A stretch of 6,662 bases of DNA, from contig JAKQBV010000174.1 in NCBI GenBank assembly GCA_029573925.1, positions 1 through 6,662 on the forward strand. Direction: 5' to 3'. This document shows positions 5,367 to 6,662 of this stretch, piece by piece (within the stretch, counting starts at the first letter, position 1; each line of letters starts with the position of its first letter). The translations under genes were made by a program, and so were the position numbers. The notes below the pieces were generated by a model that was not told where the DNA came from, made no database searches, and saw nothing but the letters and a program-made list of their open reading frames with translations. Source of the stretch: a bacterium (lineage in GTDB: Bacteria; UBP15; UBA6099).

Positions 5367-6650
5367 ATGGAAGCGAAAGAAGTCAAGATAGGGCTGTTAG
5401 GTTTCGGAACCATCGGCGCCGGAGTCGTCCGCGCGCTGAAGGCAAACTCGGACGTTATTGCGTCCAAAACCGGAATCTCCCTGTCTCTGACTAAAATCGT
5501 CGACATAGACACTAAGACGAACAGGAGCGTTGACTTCAGTCCGGCGGTTCTAGGCTCGGACGCCTCGGCTATTATTGAAGACCCGGAAATATCCATCGTC
5601 GTGGAATTGATAGGCGGCGCGGGCGTCGCGCGCCAAATCGTCTCGGACTGCCTCAAAAAAGGCAAGCATGTTGTCACCGCGAACAAGGAACTGATAGCGA
5701 AACACGGGCCGGAGCTATCCGCGCTCGCGCGTGAGAACGGCGCGCGCCTCATGTTCGAGGCGAGCGTCGGCGGCGGCATTCCCATCCTGCATCCCCTGCT
5801 CTCCTGCCTGCGCGGCAATAAGATTAAGCGCGCTCTCGGAATAGTCAACGGCACCACAAACTTCATTCTGTCGCAGATGGCCGAAACAGGCGCTTCTTTC
5901 GACGATATTCTCGCCGAGGCTCAGGCTAGAGGCTACGCAGAAGCCGACCCCACGAACGACGTCGAGGGTTTCGACGCCGCATACAAAGCTTCCATACTGT
6001 CGACCGTCGCATTCGGAAAACATGTGGACGCGGCGTCGATGTTCAGACAAGGCATAACAAACGTGAGCCGCGAGGAGATGAGGTTCGCTTCCGGGCTTGG
6101 ATATGTGATAAAGCTGCTGGCGGTTCTGGAAGACAGGGAAAGCGGAGTGGATGCGCGCGTCCATCCCGTGCTGCTTCCTAAAAATCATCCGCTTGCCTCT
6201 GTGAACAACGTGCTGAACGCCGTTTACATCGAGGGAGAGCCGATAGGACCGCTTATGTTCGTCGGAGAGGGCGCAGGCCCTTCAGCAACAAGCAGCGCGG
6301 TCATCGGCGACATCATCACGGTGGCGACCGAAGGCAATAACTCAAAGACTCCTGAGATATTCAACAAAGCGGAACTCGTTTCTGTGTGCGACGTGGACAA
6401 CGCGTTCTACATCAGGATGCGTGTCGAGGACAGGCCCGGAGTCATGGCTGAAATCAGCCATTGCCTCGGCGACAAAGGCGTCAGCATCGCTCAGGTAGCC
6501 CAAGACACCATCGACGGCGACCAAGCGGAAATCGTCTGGCTCACTCACAAGGTCTCCGAGGGGAGCATGATGGACGCTCTGGAACAAATCGAAGCTCTCG
6601 GTTGCGTCTTCAGCGTGCTGTCCGTGATCCGCGTTTTCGGAACGAAATGA
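5367..6650 (+). CDS. hom: Homoserine dehydrogenase with C-terminal ACT domain
   Basis: Cytosolic NAD(P)H-dependent reduction of aspartate semialdehyde to homoserine, the branch leading to threonine, isoleucine and methionine. It is monofunctional, not fused to aspartokinase; 427 residues is normal. Domains: a Rossmann fold with GFGTIGAGV (12-20); TANKELIAKHG with Lys107 (104-114); a catalytic region with EASVGGGIPILHPL (131-144), GIVNGTTNFIL (158-168) and GYAEADPTNDVEGFDAAYK (189-207). Glu192, Asp203 and Lys207 have the same 11 and 4 spacing as catalytic Glu208, Asp219 and Lys223 of the yeast enzyme. An ACT domain fills about 346-420 (FYIRMRVEDRPGVMAEISHCL onward), consistent with feedback inhibition, commonly by threonine. 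The segment after the second Rossmann strand reads VDIDTK rather than the VRDLSK type I recall from other bacteria, which may bear on cofactor choice. It likely has its own promoter, and the stop overlaps a possible next start (ATGA). Confidence 0.97.
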   Translation: MEAKEVKIGLLGFGTIGAGVVRALKANSDVIASKTGISLSLTKIVDIDTKTNRSVDFSPAVLGSDASAIIEDPEISIVVELIGGAGVARQIVSDCLKKGKHVVTANKELIAKHGPELSALARENGARLMFEASVGGGIPILHPLLSCLRGNKIKRALGIVNGTTNFILSQMAETGASFDDILAEAQARGYAEADPTNDVEGFDAAYKASILSTVAFGKHVDAASMFRQGITNVSREEMRFASGLGYVIKLLAVLEDRESGVDARVHPVLLPKNHPLASVNNVLNAVYIEGEPIGPLMFVGEGAGPSATSSAVIGDIITVATEGNNSKTPEIFNKAELVSVCDVDNAFYIRMRVEDRPGVMAEISHCLGDKGVSIAQVAQDTIDGDQAEIVWLTHKVSEGSMMDALEQIEALGCVFSVLSVIRVFGTK

Positions 6651-6662
6651 CAGGCGAAATGA
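6647..6662 (+). CDS. Possible start of a further gene overlapping the hom stop; runs off the window
   Basis: An ATG at 6647 forms ATGA with the hom stop codon and reads M-T-G-E-M before the window ends. A second in-frame ATG is at 6659. Four-base ATGA overlaps are common between coupled operon genes, and hom is often followed by a gene for the next threonine-pathway step. Only five codons are visible, so neither the gene nor its identity can be established here. Confidence 0.3.

Noticed and set aside
5327..5866. Open frame of 179 codons on the - strand over the hom start
   Set aside because: It mirrors the hom coding sequence, and its composition shows no independent coding signal.

Overview
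The window holds five genes, all on the + strand, plus what may be the first codons of a sixth. GC content looks to be in the mid-50s percent. The genes are strongly coding in character, but ATA (Ile) and AGG (Arg) codons are frequent for that GC level. Every recognisable product is bacterial core metabolism, and there are no mobile elements, phage genes, CRISPR arrays, tRNAs or rRNAs. The host is a bacterium, possibly from a less-studied anaerobic or deep-branching phylum. That placement is a weak inference from the split CarB, GTP-type PEPCK, iron-sulfur PurF and codon use; I cannot name a taxon.

Layout. Positions 2-1435 hold the end of a carbamoyl-phosphate synthase large-subunit gene. The reading frame stops at the boundary between the oligomerization domain and the second synthetase half, so the gene encodes only an N-terminal half (CarB1). 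purF overlaps its end by 17 bases (1419-2930) and encodes the B. subtilis-type [4Fe-4S] amidophosphoribosyltransferase. A 180-base intergenic region follows, holding a hairpin over the purF stop codon, a stem plus T-run resembling an intrinsic terminator, a sigma-70-like promoter and a strong Shine-Dalgarno site. Next is a full-length GTP-dependent PEP carboxykinase (3111-4907). A 100-residue unrecognised beta-rich protein follows 21 bases later (4929-5231). A promoter-like pair near the end of that small gene and a structured leader precede homoserine dehydrogenase (5367-6650), whose stop overlaps a possible next start in an ATGA arrangement.

How the genes relate. CarB1 makes carbamate from bicarbonate and ammonia in the first half of carbamoyl phosphate synthesis (arginine and pyrimidines). 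PurF starts purine synthesis; both use glutamine-derived nitrogen, and their overlap suggests joint expression. PEP carboxykinase interconverts oxaloacetate and PEP. Homoserine dehydrogenase draws on aspartate, which derives from oxaloacetate, toward threonine and methionine. These are probably at least three transcription units: carB1-purF, pckG with the small gene, and hom with the next gene.

The main point of interest is the split carB: no second half is present here, and purF takes its place directly. No novel defence or mobile system is visible.
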